A stretch of 64,000 nucleotides of DNA, taken from contig OZ023269.1 of the NCBI GenBank assembly GCA_964006375.1, positions 66,939,529 through 67,003,528 on the forward strand, given 5' to 3'. Made by a program: the position numbers and the translations under genes. The notes under the pieces were generated by a model. It saw only the letters and a list, made by a program, of their open reading frames with translations. It ran no database searches and had not been told where the DNA came from. Source of the stretch: Tillus elongatus (lineage: Eukaryota > Arthropoda > Insecta > Coleoptera > Cleridae). The first letter of the stretch is position 1; every line of letters begins with the position of its first letter. Shown piece by piece: positions 9,095 through 19,177 of the stretch.

Positions 9095-9121
9095 TGCAAG
9101 TGAGTCATATAGTTAGTATCA
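8975..9121. promoter_or_regulatory. Divergent promoter region between ATPase and PLA2 genes, expanded into (TA)n
   Basis: The ATPase start (8974) and PLA2 start (9122) face away from each other across 147 bases. TATAAATA at 9007 is directly followed by a perfect (TA)n of about 82 bases (9011-9092). In C the same interval (51698-51769) has CTATAAATAC and no array. So the TATA box of the late promoter seeded the microsatellite. Confidence 0.6.
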
Positions 9122-9886
9122 ATGTTGGTGTCACAGGGCGAAGGTCTTGTAAACACAGCTATTAACAAGCTACCTGTTGAGTTACACATACCTGGTTATC
9201 AATTGTGTGGTCCTGGTACTAAACTTAAAGAACGTATTACTAGAGGTGACCAAGGTGTCAATCTGCTAGACCGTGCTTGTCGAGATCACGACATCGCTTA
9301 CTCTCAATCAAAAGAGTTGAGTGATAGACATCTAGCCGACGACGTGTTGGAGAACCAAGCGTGGGAGAGAGTCAAGTCAAAGGACGCAAGTTTTGGTGAA
9401 AAGTTAGCCGCTTGGAGCGTTACAAACACCATGAAAGTTAAAAGAAAGCTTGGTATGGGTCTTGATGTAACCAACTCAAAACCGAAGAAGAAAGTTCCCT
9501 TTAAAAACATTCTTAGTCTGATTGGAGAAGTTATAAAAGACAGAAACCTTATTCTATCAGAGAATTCCGTGTTTGATATCGCTCATGCAATTGTTAAACA
9601 GATTGGTGGGCGTAAGAATGTGTTGAACCCTCGAGTTATTCCAATACCTAAAAGCGGAGGCTTCCTCCCACTGTTACCTCTTATATTTAGTGGTCTATCA
9701 GCTCTTGGTGCTCTGGATGGTGCGGCTGCTGGTATGTCTAAAGCCGTAAACGATGCTAAAGCGGCTAAACACAAACTTGAGGAAGAAGAACGCCACAACA
9801 AAGCAATGGAAGCTATCGCAATGGGTGAGAGAGGTAGTGGTTTGAAATTAAAACCGAAATGCAAGAGACTCGGCAAAGGTCTATAA
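9122..9886 (+). CDS. Phospholipase A2 (parvovirus VP1u type) fused to adenovirus pX-like core domain (element A)
   Basis: 254 residues. The PLA2 domain has the calcium loop CGPGT (residues 29-33) and the catalytic HDIAY at 56-60 after LDRACRD, as in parvovirus VP1 unique regions, where the enzyme opens endosomal membranes during entry. A basic linker follows (VKRKLG, KPKKKV). From residue about 179 comes GGFLPLLPLIFSGLSALGAL and a helical RHNKAMEAI segment, resembling the hydrophobic part of adenovirus pX. A TAA at 9884 cuts a GLYL-type tail that otherwise continues in frame to 9943. The enzymatic half is complete; the tail loss may be tolerated. Confidence 0.8.
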   Translation: MLVSQGEGLVNTAINKLPVELHIPGYQLCGPGTKLKERITRGDQGVNLLDRACRDHDIAYSQSKELSDRHLADDVLENQAWERVKSKDASFGEKLAAWSVTNTMKVKRKLGMGLDVTNSKPKKKVPFKNILSLIGEVIKDRNLILSENSVFDIAHAIVKQIGGRKNVLNPRVIPIPKSGGFLPLLPLIFSGLSALGALDGAAAGMSKAVNDAKAAKHKLEEEERHNKAMEAIAMGERGSGLKLKPKCKRLGKGL

Positions 9887-10293
9887 CTGAAGAAACAACG
9901 TGGTGGCTATGGTTTGTATCTGCAAAAGCCAAAAAACGAATAGGTCGTTTGCCAGCAAGACCTCTAACAGATAAAGATCTTCTGAAATTTGCTGGTAAAA
10001 TGAAAATCCCATATTTTAAAGGTGTATACATGCGAGATACTCTACCTCGAAATGGACCACGTAAAAATGAATCATCAATCATGAATTTACAAACAAACAA
10101 GGAGCCTGGTAGTCATTGGGTTGCAGTGAGGAAACGTGGTAACACAACCGAGTACTTTGACTCCTATGGAAACTTAAAGCCACCAGTCGAGTTGCAACAG
10201 TACCTTGAAGACTCTACTCTAATGTATAATCATGATGTATATCAAACATATAATACTTATAATTGTGGTCACATATTTAAAATTTTTAAATAA
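9859..10293 (+). CDS. Adenain-like cysteine protease (element A)
   Basis: 144 residues from ATG 9859, overlapping the end of the PLA2-pX gene in another frame; an internal Met at 10002 is an alternative start. Expected catalytic residues are in order: His86 (GSHWVAV), Asp101 (YFDSYG), Cys136 (YNCGH). Adenain/Ulp1-type proteases mature capsid precursors. ARPLTDKDLLKFAGKMKIPYF and GVYMRD are family hallmarks. The C-terminus after Cys136 is short and unlike the CGQLCLRFL of B, so a small 3' truncation is possible. AATAAA overlaps the end (10288). Minor capsid follows after 32 bases. Confidence 0.85.
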   Translation: MQETRQRSITEETTWWLWFVSAKAKKRIGRLPARPLTDKDLLKFAGKMKIPYFKGVYMRDTLPRNGPRKNESSIMNLQTNKEPGSHWVAVRKRGNTTEYFDSYGNLKPPVELQQYLEDSTLMYNHDVYQTYNTYNCGHIFKIFK

Positions 10294-10325
10294 AAGACTC
10301 AAACAGTAACCTCTGTGTATCAGTC

Positions 10326-11042
10326 ATGTCGCAAACCTTTGTGTTGAAAGACCGCAGCTCCCATCTGTCAACAGACTACGATCCACCAATTGAATTGGAT
10401 CCTGGTGGTAGTTATGCTGTTGCTTTGATAGGCTTTTACACATACAACAACATACCTAACATATATAAAGGTAAAAATAAATTTTATGTAAAAGAAGGAG
10501 GTGCTTGGAGAACCATCACGATACCCACTGGTGCATATGAAATAACACATTTGGAAAACTTGCTTCAAAATGAGCTTGTTGGTGCTGCAGCGACACATGA
10601 ACAAAAGCAACTAGCTTTGATTATAAGACCTAATCCGAACACCATTAGATCTGAAATAAAATGTTTCACAAGTATCAGTTTTGAATCTGATGATTCGATT
10701 GGGCGAATGCTGGGATTTTCAAAGCAAGTTCTTCGACCAGGTGTCTTCCATGAATCTAATTTACCTGTTGAAATAGTGGATGTTAAACAGATTAGCATAG
10801 AAACTAATATTGTGTCTGGGTCCTACTATAACGGGAAACCTTCACATACGTTATATGAGTTTGCACCGATGGTTGATCCTGGTTATGCAATCAACATCGA
10901 ACCTAAGAATTTAATTTATTTACCAGTGAACAAGCAAGAGATTTCAAATATAAGCATCGACATCGTGAATCAAGATTCAGTTCCTGTAAACTTTCAAGGT
11001 GAAGAGGTGTATGTTCGTCTGAACCTTAAAAAGATTGCCTAG
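10326..11042 (+). CDS. Minor capsid (penton, single jelly-roll) protein (element A)
   Basis: 238 residues, open from ATG 10326. Conserved blocks: SYAVALIGFYTYNNIPNI at the start, IPTGAYEI, RSEIKCF.SISFESDDSIGRMLGFS, then SGSYYNGKPSHTLYEFAPM and VPVNFQGEEVYVRL at the end. These match the Polinton minor capsid (penton-like) protein and align along their length with B (21828-22424) and C (52891-53667). It would form the pentameric vertices. The only late gene of A with no visible damage. Spacing to the protease is tight, suggesting a common transcript. Confidence 0.85.
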   Translation: MSQTFVLKDRSSHLSTDYDPPIELDPGGSYAVALIGFYTYNNIPNIYKGKNKFYVKEGGAWRTITIPTGAYEITHLENLLQNELVGAAATHEQKQLALIIRPNPNTIRSEIKCFTSISFESDDSIGRMLGFSKQVLRPGVFHESNLPVEIVDVKQISIETNIVSGSYYNGKPSHTLYEFAPMVDPGYAINIEPKNLIYLPVNKQEISNISIDIVNQDSVPVNFQGEEVYVRLNLKKIA

Positions 11043-11162
11043 AATGCTAGTCTTTAAGGATATAAAAGCAAGTGAATCTACCAAAACAAGATCAGTACAG
11101 TCAACCACTTCAGTGTACACTTCGCTCCGATAATATTGAGTTCCTTAAAAGTCTTGGTTATC

Positions 11163-11600
11163 ATGTCATCAAAACTCAAAATATTCAAAGACCCCGAGTT
11201 TGACGATTCTATTGATCGAGAAGAACTTTGGTCTTACTATTCATCAACTAAATCATTTGGTAATAGTGATGAAGTCGAAATAAACATCAATCAACAAGAT
11301 GCATTTGTATGTTTAGCAGAGTCGGCTCTAATAATCGAAGGTGCTCTGGAACCTTTAGCAATACAAAATGCTGATGGTGAGTGTTATATGTCAAATAATG
11401 GAGCAGCGGCTCTGTTTGAATCAGTGACCTATGAATTAAATAACAAGGAAGTGGAGCGAGTACGAGACCCATACACAACAACAACCATCAAAACCCTGCT
11501 TTCATTTAGCAAGAATGAAGCCAAATCTCTTAGCAACGCCGGGTTGAATGTATCGTCAGATCATATCACCTTAAACGATAACAAGTTTCACTTGCTCCTG
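11163..11600 (+). pseudogene. Major capsid protein, N-terminal part only (element A)
   Basis: From ATG 11163 about 145 residues match the start of the Polinton major capsid protein (double jelly-roll): INQQDAFVCLAESALIIEGAL, FESVTYELNNKEVERVRDP and the beginning of a FHLLLPL strand. The sequence then runs directly into inverted-repeat sequence. The frame stays open to 11699, but that tail is translated repeat, not capsid. So more than half of the gene is deleted and A cannot make its own shell. B (22577-23779) shows the full-length family. Confidence 0.8.
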
Positions 11601-11623
11601 CCTCTTTGGTTCCTCTTCACTTT

Positions 11624-11770
11624 CTTGGCCGCCATCTTGGATTACGTCATCTTAATTTGTATATTACGTCATCCTCAATACAACCGCCATATTTGTTAAG
11701 TCACACGCATGCTCAGTAGCGGGCGGTGGGAGGTGGACGGTGGTCTTAGAATGCCTCATCTATACCTACT
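11624..11770 (-). repeat. Right terminal inverted repeat of element A
   Basis: Reverse complement of the left repeat, ending CTATACCTACT at 11770. It is followed by TTCAAT, the second target copy. Internal break points differ: homology ends at GGCCAAG (11624-11630). Confidence 0.9.
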
Positions 11771-11776
11771 TTCAAT

Positions 11777-14700
11777 ATTAGACTGCGGAGTTGGTGTTCC
11801 ACAACATTCAACACTAGATGGTAGAATCGATGTTCCAGCTCATGCTTCGGATCAATCATCGTCATCTGGAAACCAAACTCCGAACCAAGGTATCCAATAT
11901 TGTATTCCTTGCGATCGAGCTGTTCCATATAGCTGTTACTCAGCTCACATTAGATCACTTAAACATAGATCACACTTTTGGAAATCTTTAAGTAATACCG
12001 TTAAAATTTGCAGAAGCGCCTTCAAAACGCGCATTGCAGCTATCAAGTGACGTCTGAATATGCGGGGTTATCTATTCGAGATTATTTAAATAGTGTTAAA
12101 AACAACATTGTAAAATTATTAAAAATTGAACTTGTGAAGCACACTTCATTTAAATGTAATATGGAACTCTTCGCTTTATATCACCTTCCTTCTAAGGTTG
12201 TTAGAGAAATAAAATCACATAATACTGCAAATAAAATTATAAGTCGCTCAACGAATTTGAATGAAATTTTTGATTTATATGTTGAAGAAATTGATCAGAA
12301 AGCTTCTGACTGCCGAGGGAGACTCGGGGTGGGCGTTTGAAAAAATTTTATATTTATTAGTTAATATTTGAAAATTTAACCCTTTAAGAGCTTCATCATA
12401 CTTACCATTGCCAAAAGAGGTTTCAAAGAAGAAGACAGTAATTAATATTAAGAATAATGATGAATGTTGCTTTGCCTGGGCAATAGTGGCAGCGCTCATT
12501 GAACCTATTGGTTCTTGCACTTCTACAAATTATCCTCACTTTTTAAATGTTCCAAATCTACATTTCGAAGACTTGCAATTTCCAGTTTCTGTAGAATCTA
12601 TCAAAGACTTTGAAAATAAAAATAATATTTCTATTAATGTTTATGGTTTAGAGAGGCTTTTTCTAAACGGTAAATGGACTCATCAAGTCATCGGACCTTT
12701 ACATTATACTGCAAATAAGCTACCTGTTCATATTACATTGCTGTTCATTGATGACTTTGCGGGCAAATATCATTATTGTTATATAAAAAAAATATCAAGG
12801 CTAGTTCCTTCACAAATATCAAAAAATGCAGCTGTCAAACATTTTTGTGATGGATGCTTGCAATACTTTTCCTCTGAAGAAAAGCTTTCAACACACATGG
12901 CTCGCCACTGCAACTTTATTGTTACAAAATTGCTAGAGAAAATTACTAAAAAGGATAAATTAGGTCAAACGGTCATGGAAACTGTGCTAAAATTTGAAAA
13001 CTTCCAAAAGCAAATTCGAGCGCCTTGCTGCATATATGCAGACTTTGAATGTATCCTTAGCCCGGTTAAAAACGAACCGTCTGATGATGACAAAACGACT
13101 ATAAAGGAATATGAACATAAGCCTTGCTCTTTCGCATATTACGTTAAGTGTTCATTCGATGATTCCGAGTCAAAGCTCATTCTATACAAAAACGAAGATG
13201 CTGCTGAGGTGTTTATTTCCAAACTCGAGGAACACTTAAAACTATTATATGACAAGTATTTGAAGAGAATTGTTTCAATAAGAATGTCGCAGCAAGATGG
13301 TTTAAATTTTCAAACTGCCACATCATGCCACATCTGTGAAAAATCGTTCGCTCCTGCCGACATTAAAGTGAAGGATCATTGTCATTTGACGGGTTGCTTT
13401 AGAGGTACTGCTCATAACAACTGCAATCTTCTTTATAAAACACAATTGAAAATTCCAATTCTTTTCCACAATTTGAAAAATTATGATGCTCATCTCTTTA
13501 TTCGCCCTTTAGCTAAAAAGTGTGAATTTACAGTAATTCCGCAAACATATTAAGAAATATGTATCTTTTTCAAAATTTCTACCTGTACAAGTACAAAAAA
13601 GAACAAGGCGACATTAAAACTATAAATGCGCAAATGACATTCCTGGACTCGTACCACTTTCTGACGTCTTCTCTTGACGAGCTTTCAACAGTTTTAGATG
13701 ATAGTCAGTGTAGCGAGGTACGAGGCATTTTTCCAGACAATGGCAAATTTTTATGTATGAGACGAAAAGGTATTTATCCTTATACCTATGTTACGGATTT
13801 TTCTAAATTTGATGAACAAGTTCTGCCCGATAAAGAATGTTTCTGTGATGAAATACGGGATGAATCTGTTTCGGATGAAGAGTATTCCAGAGCTGCTAAT
13901 GTTTGGAATTTATTCCAATGTAAAACGTTTGGAAACTACCCAGATTTGTATTTAACTGCTAATGTTTTATTATTGGCAGATGTTTTTGAAAATTATAGAG
14001 ATTTGTGTCTGAAGACCTACAAGCTTGATCCGGCGCATTATTATACGGCTCCAGGCTTAAGTTGGGATGCCATGTTGCGATATACAAAGATTTAACTGGA
14101 AACGCTCACCGACATCGATATACTTTTTCAAACGGGGCATACGTTGAGGAGTAAGCACATGGGTCAGTAGAAGAGCCATAGCGAGCAATAAACTCCTTCC
14201 CAACTATGACTCGTCAAAAGAATCATCATATCTTGTATACTATGACACCTCTAACTGATACGGATATTGTATGCAACAGTATCTTCCATTTGCAAATTTT
14301 GAATGGTTAGGAAGTCAAGAAATTGAACGCTTGCAAAAGTCTGTTTTTGATTTATCTGATACATCATCGACAGGATATGTTTTTGAAGTTGACTTTAATA
14401 TTCCCAAACACCTTCACGATCACTTCAATGATTTACCTTTCTGCTCAGAAAATTATACACCTCCTGGCAGTAAAAGTGAGAAATTAATACCAAAATGAAA
14501 GATAAAAAACGGTACATAATTCACTATCGAGCTCTGAAACAATGCCTGCGAAATGATTTTAAACTCACTCGAATTCACAGAGTGCTCAAATTTTCACAGT
14601 CACCTTTTTTGAAACCTTACATAGAACGCAACACTAATCTGAGAAATTCTGCCAGAAATAGTTTCGAGAAGGACAGCTTTAAAAAAATGATAAATTGTAT

Positions 14701-15501
14701 ATATGGTAAAACAATAGAAAATGTGGAAAAAAGAGTTGATGTAAAACTTGCTACACAATTTAGTAAAAACCGTCAAAAAAGAGGCGCTGAAAATTACATT
14801 AGCAAACCAAATTTCAAAGAGTTTAAAATTTTCAGTGAAAATTTAGTGGCTATTGAGATGAAAAGAAGTCTCATACATTATAATAAGCCAATATACGTCG
14901 GATTCTCAATACTGGACATCCCAAACTTTACAACTTTTTTACAATTTTTTTAAACCTCTCTATAAAGATAACGTAACCTTGCTATACACGGACACCGATT
15001 CGTTAATAATACATGTGAAAACTGAAAATGTTTATGAAGATATGAAAAAACATATTAGTGAGTTTGACACTTATCCTCATATAAATATGCATTATATGCT
15101 AGTAACGGATTCTATTATCGGCAGAATGAAATATGAATATAAAGGAAAACCGTTGATGGAATATTATGGCACTGGCTCAAAAGCGTATTGCATAAAATCC
15201 ATTGATGATGTTTGTAAGAAAGCTAAAGGAGTTAGTAAATATAGCATTGCAAAACAATTAAATTATAGAGGAGATAATAGAGGAGGATCGCCGCCAGGTC
15301 TACTGCAACATGTACGTTTTCAAATCGGAATGTCACAGAATATTTACAAACTCTTTATGTGAAATTACATTGTACAATAAAATATACTTCCTCCCTTCTT
15401 TGTTTCACAGTTTAGCCTGGGGTCACAAAGACATACCTTCGATTTCAAATCCCTCCGATGAAGAGGCTCTCGATATGCTCATATGTTTATTGAATGAATG
15501 A
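11777..15501 (+). pseudogene. polB: Protein-primed DNA polymerase B of element B, main body
   Basis: Continues the frame interrupted at 1455. In order: zinc finger CIPC..HIRSLKH (about 11905-11965), N-domain (MELFALYHLP, KSHNTANK), a frameshift near 12310 and stop near 12367, then SSYLPLPKE leading to the catalytic part. Exonuclease motifs: YADFE (about 13036), KVKDHCHLTGCFRGTAH Zn-like region, FHNLKNYDAHLF, and [22 protein letters not shown] and PGLSWDAML follow. Polymerase motif A is disturbed near 14250; motif B is INCIYGKTIEN (about 14690); motif C is YTDTDS (14982). At least five breaks. C-terminus ends at TGA 15501. Would replicate the linear genome from a terminal protein. Confidence 0.85.
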
Positions 15502-15600
15502 CAGAACGAGGATTCGGGGGGGGGGGATGTATAGGTGTTAGGATCTGCATTCTTATAAAAAAGACTTGCTTTCAAAGATGTCTTAGTTTAATTTCAAATA

Positions 15601-16263
15601 TGAGTGAAAATGCATACTTTACTTTATTTTTGCGTCTGTGAAGTGCTACACATAAAATTCTAAAAAAAGATTTTAGAAAAATTTTAAAGAATTGTGTAAC
15701 TGAAAATGATATTAGATTCTTAAGAACTATTTTAGATACACTTGTTGTACCTGATAAAACTTTTCTGTGGGTTGCACACCCTGAAAAATGTGCCGTGGAG
15801 ACTGTATCATTGATAATCGAGAAGAAGCTGTTACTTGACAAACTGATTGCAGACATTTTGAAAGCGCTTATAGATAATAATTTGGAATCTGTAACTCCGG
15901 ACGAGCTTATTGACCTTTGTAAAGAATCTGACATTGACACCACTGTATGAAAAGCATTATTCGATAACACTGCTCAGCCAAAACCGCTGTGAAGACATCA
16001 ACAAGAAATATCCTGTTGAAAATCTTTCCAATTTTTATAATAATACTCAAGAACTGCTCGATGAGTGCATTTGTGAGACTGCATATTTTGCGGACATTAA
16101 CCTATTAAATTCCATCTTAAAATCCGCAAGTTATCACGGTGTAAGTTTTATTTTCGATCCGGAACGCAATCAGCGACATAACGAAGTTTTAAAATGGCTC
16201 CAGAAAAATATAGATAAAGCCTCTCTCAATGAGAACGTTGGGTGGAAGTATGGCCCATGCTAA
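15601..16263 (+). pseudogene. Unknown helical protein of element B, gene downstream of PolB
   Basis: ATG 15601 (MSENAYF) opens a frame with a TGA 13 codons later, then about 105 codons (ILKKDFRKILKNCVTEND, TPDELIDLCKESD). After a further stop and frameshift near 15950 it continues (NLSNFYNNTQELLDECI) to TAA 16263. Composition is helical with no recognised motif. C-terminal half mentions no counterpart in A or C. Function unknown. Confidence 0.4.
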
Positions 16264-16509
16264 ATGGCCATCTACAAAATCTGAAGATTATGTTCAATCA
16301 TTGAAATGTCTGTACAATTTTTTGTCAAAGTAACTTGTAAATTTAGTATAACATCGTGACTGCAAATAACTGAGTACTTAAGAAGAATTCTTATAAGTTA
16401 AGGGAAGGGGATGTAAAATAACATCTGCAATGTAGTGAGGGGAGGTGAAACGCAGTATAAAGCTCTGCGTTTAAAATTGCTGTCTTCAGTGCACATTTAA
16501 CTGTTGACA

Positions 16510-16986
16510 ATGAATACCTCTAATGTTTCAAATACAATTAAAAATGCCGCTCCTGGTACTTCCAAAAGACAGTGTTCAGAAAACAAAATCCAGAAAAACA
16601 TTTTGACTACAATTTGTGAACAGCGATACGATATTAACCCTTCGAAATCTAAATCTGTGTGTGTTGGTTTAGCCTATGACTTCAATTTTCAACCATTTAT
16701 TGGAAAGGTCTTAAAGGTGATTCAGATTCATCTGGGGATTGAATCTGTTTGCAAGTTATTTGAACTAGCTAATCTCATCGCATACAAAATTGATATGCTG
16801 AAGAAACAAGATTTTTCAAATTATTTTACATCTTTAGTCTTCAATGTGCATTCGGGGCACGTCGACATTGCTAATTTCATTCTGAATAAAGTCTCAACAA
16901 CTCCGAATTCAGAAAACGTTTGTGCTGTGATGGAGCTTATTCATCAATATCCGAATTTAAAAGAGTTCAACCGATATCCACAATAG
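16510..16986 (+). CDS. Unknown protein of element B
   Basis: 158 residues from ATG 16510, uninterrupted. A polar N-terminus is followed by a mainly helical body (KVLKVIQIHLGIESVCKLFELANLIAYK in two runs, YFTSLVFNVHSGHVDIANFIL). The segment SGHVDIANFILNK looks faintly like an ankyrin-type repeat, but only one unit is seen. It lies between PolB and the integrase. AATAAA follows at about 17290. No homologue in A, C or D in this window. Confidence 0.45.
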   Translation: MNTSNVSNTIKNAAPGTSKRQCSENKIQKNILTTICEQRYDINPSKSKSVCVGLAYDFNFQPFIGKVLKVIQIHLGIESVCKLFELANLIAYKIDMLKKQDFSNYFTSLVFNVHSGHVDIANFILNKVSTTPNSENVCAVMELIHQYPNLKEFNRYPQ

Positions 16987-17444
16987 AATTTTTACAATCA
17001 ACGTTTTCTTTTCAACTAGTTGTAGATGTTGTTTTACATAAAGTGTTAATCTATGATTGTCTAGTAATATTTAAAAAATGTAACGCATTTAATTATTTGA
17101 TTGTGCATTTTTATGTTTGGTCGAATGGCTTTATATTTGTAAAACTATTGTAATATTTAAAAATGTATAATATGTGGTTATATTTAATGTTAAATCGTAA
17201 ACATTTGACTGTGCATTGTTCACTTCACATGTTACTATTCACATTTAAAAATTGCAACTTAATTATGTATCGTTTGCATTTACTTTGTTAATAAATATGT
17301 AAAAAAAATTTTTACAGTTTTTTATTAATTAACTTAACTCTCATTTATCCATCGTTCATGCTCTGCAACCCAATTTTAAGAATAAAAAAATATTCTGTTA
17401 TAGCTTTTTACTGCAGAAAACATTACATCAAAAATAATATAATT
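16987..17444. other. Convergent intergenic region of element B
   Basis: AT-rich, no gene. Holds an AATAAA (17290) for rightward genes, and faces the end of the leftward integrase gene at 17445. Confidence 0.5.
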
Positions 17445-18380
17445 TTATACAATGTGATTTTTAGGAATCCATGAATTGTGCGATTTGTCGAGACCCAACA
17501 ATTTCACAAACACATATCACCTTTTCTCCTGAGAATTTTTTCAATCAAATGTACGTCAGGGTATTTTACTTTCTGTAGTTCCTCTTCATAAAATCCTCCT
17601 TTTATGGACTGCTGTTATTCATCTTCGAGATAGTACATGCAAGGGTTAGTTTGTTTAATCTTCATAATGTGGAAAATTTCATTCGACCAATTCGGCGTAT
17701 AACCTTTGACAAAAATTTCTCGATGTTTGCTGATGCGGACATAGTCGCCAACAGGAAATTTCTGCTTCCTCGGATCAACGGTCTTCATGACTAAAAGCTG
17801 TTTTTAAAATAGCTTTTTCATGCTTCTTCAGCACAGCAGCAGGTTTCATTCCAGTGGTTCTATCCACCCGGTTGTTATATTGCAAAACAATTTTGGGAAG
17901 TAAATCTAGCCACTTATAGTTTCCTTGCATGCTGAATTCTTTCCACATCATAGTTTTTAATGTTCTATTAACTCGTTCACATATGCTAGCTTTCAGATTT
18001 GAATAGGTATTGTAATGATTTATTTTGAATACGTTCATTAGAGCCTTGAAATCTGAATTCATATATTCCTTTCCGAGGTCTGTCTGCAAATTTTTGGGTG
18101 CATTTTTTAGTGATTGTAGAATTTTCTTCATAACTTTTGGTACTTCTTTAGCCGTTTTACTTTTTAAAGGTTCCGCCCAGACAAACTTTGAAAAAGCATT
18201 GATCACTACTAAAATATATTTATATCCACGATTTAATTTCGAATAAGGAAGCATTTCCACCAGATCAGCTTGAAACAGATCATTCAACCCCTTCACTAAT
18301 ACTCGTCTTCTTCTATAATTTCTCCTTGCCGGTTTGTGAAGTTCTGTCACCACCCATTCCTTGACAGTTTTAGGGGACAT
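17445..18380 (-). pseudogene. DDE integrase with chromodomain (element B)
   Basis: ATG 18380 (MSPKTVKEW), overlapping the end of the upstream fibre gene. N-terminal PARRNYRRRR precedes the catalytic core: Asp in FQADLVEM, Asp in QTDLGKEY, Glu in ICERVNRTLK, so the triad is intact. A frameshift near 17785 leads to KFPVGDYVRIS..FVKGYTPNW and, after one in-frame stop, GGFYEEELQKVKYPDVHLIE. A further shift precedes the chromodomain-like VFVKLLGLDKSHNSWIPK, ending at 17445. It is less damaged in the core than the A copy. Its role is genomic integration of B. Confidence 0.85.
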
Positions 18381-18722
18381 CTTAATGTTATTTCTAAGAA
18401 AAATTCAACTCTACTGCTCGTCAAAATGTATTCGAAATATATATCATCTCCCGGTTTAACCTTCACACCAACTAAATTATCTGGTGACGTTTCTTTTCCA
18501 TTAAAAAAGATAATCACATCAGATTTAGGATTTCCAACAACCTCATCTATTTCTGCATCGAATTCAAAAATATAGTTGTGGGAAATATGGTCGATCAGGA
18601 AGATTCTGCGGGGAACGCTTTGGGATTTCCCTCGACGGCTAGATATGATGAGTGTTTGCCATAGCTTTTTCCTTATCATCTTAACATCATCATCAATTTG
18701 TCTACCGAACTTATCCAGTCAT
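18347..18722 (-). pseudogene. Fibre-like protein 2 of element B, DKFGR leader
   Basis: Reading from ATG 18722 the leader LDKFGRQI appears after a one-base frame change. A beta-rich domain follows (IFEFDAEIDEV, VIIFFNGKETSPDNLVGVKV, FFLEITLRCPL). It is a tandem duplicate of the gene at 18803-19177; both end ITLRCPLK. Its 3' end overlaps the integrase start. The C-terminal domain is unlike the NVGDP-type domain of A and C. Likely the head of a fibre; no family name is assigned. Confidence 0.5.
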
Positions 18723-18802
18723 ATTTAGATCAATTGAGTTTGACAGTGCTTGCTTTTATATGTCGGTGATGAACTTAAATTATCTTCTATTTATAATTGC
18801 AT

Positions 18803-19177
18803 TCATGCGATCAATTCCCTGACACTTTTGAGAGGACATCTTAAAGTTATTTCAATATGAAAAAGCACAGTTGCAGTATTTTCCACGTAGGTAAAATGCA
18901 TGCTGTCACCAGACTTTATTTTCCTGCCACACAAGTCATCTGCAGATGTTTGTTCTCCATTAAAAAAGATTGTCACTTCAGATGCAGGTCTTATATTAAG
19001 TTTATCTATTTCCGCATCAAACCTAAAGATTTTTGTATGTGTTAAATTAGGTGCTATAAAGATTCTGTTATGAAATGATTTTTTGCCAAAATATGTTAAT
19101 ATTATTGTTTGCGCCAGTTTTTTCTTTAACTTATCCATATCCTTATTAATTTTTCTTCCAAACTTATCCAAATTCAT
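18803..19177 (-). CDS. Fibre-like protein 1 of element B, DKFGR leader
   Basis: ATG 19177 gives MNLDKFGRKINKDMDKLKKK, then about 95 residues rich in beta strands (IFRFDAEIDKL, VTIFFNGEQTSADDLCGRKI, HIEITLRCPLK), 125 residues in all and uninterrupted. The DKFGR start is shared with the fibre-like genes of A and C. The rest is shared only with its neighbour at 18347-18722. After its stop, a decayed copy of the integrase start follows, showing that the duplication unit included it. Confidence 0.5.
   Translation of the reverse strand: MNLDKFGRKINKDMDKLKKKLAQTIILTYFGKKSFHNRIFIAPNLTHTKIFRFDAEIDKLNIRPASEVTIFFNGEQTSADDLCGRKIKSGDSMHFTYVENTATVLFHIEITLRCPLKSVRELIA

Larger units (their letters stand above)
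1456..11770. mobile_element. Polinton-type element A, nested inside PolB of element B
   Basis: A complete 10.3-kb element bounded by inverted repeats of about 148 bp (1456-1603 and 11624-11770) and a 6-bp target duplication. Left to right it holds: an unknown protein gene, a membrane protein, a PolB N-domain gene, KilA-N (all plus); integrase, fibre-like protein, YWDD-motif protein, ATPase (minus); PLA2-pX, protease, minor capsid, truncated major capsid (plus). It is shorter than autonomous Polintons (15-20 kb) and has no polymerase body and only the first third of the major capsid gene. It therefore looks like a defective derivative that depended on a relative such as C. Confidence 0.88.

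Noticed and set aside
8986..9189. Minus-strand ORF of repeated Tyr-Ile
   Set aside because: Pure translation of the (TA)n array.
11601..11699. Hydrophobic C-terminus of the truncated major capsid ORF in A (looks like a membrane segment)
   Set aside because: It is translated inverted-repeat sequence beyond the deletion point, not a designed tail.
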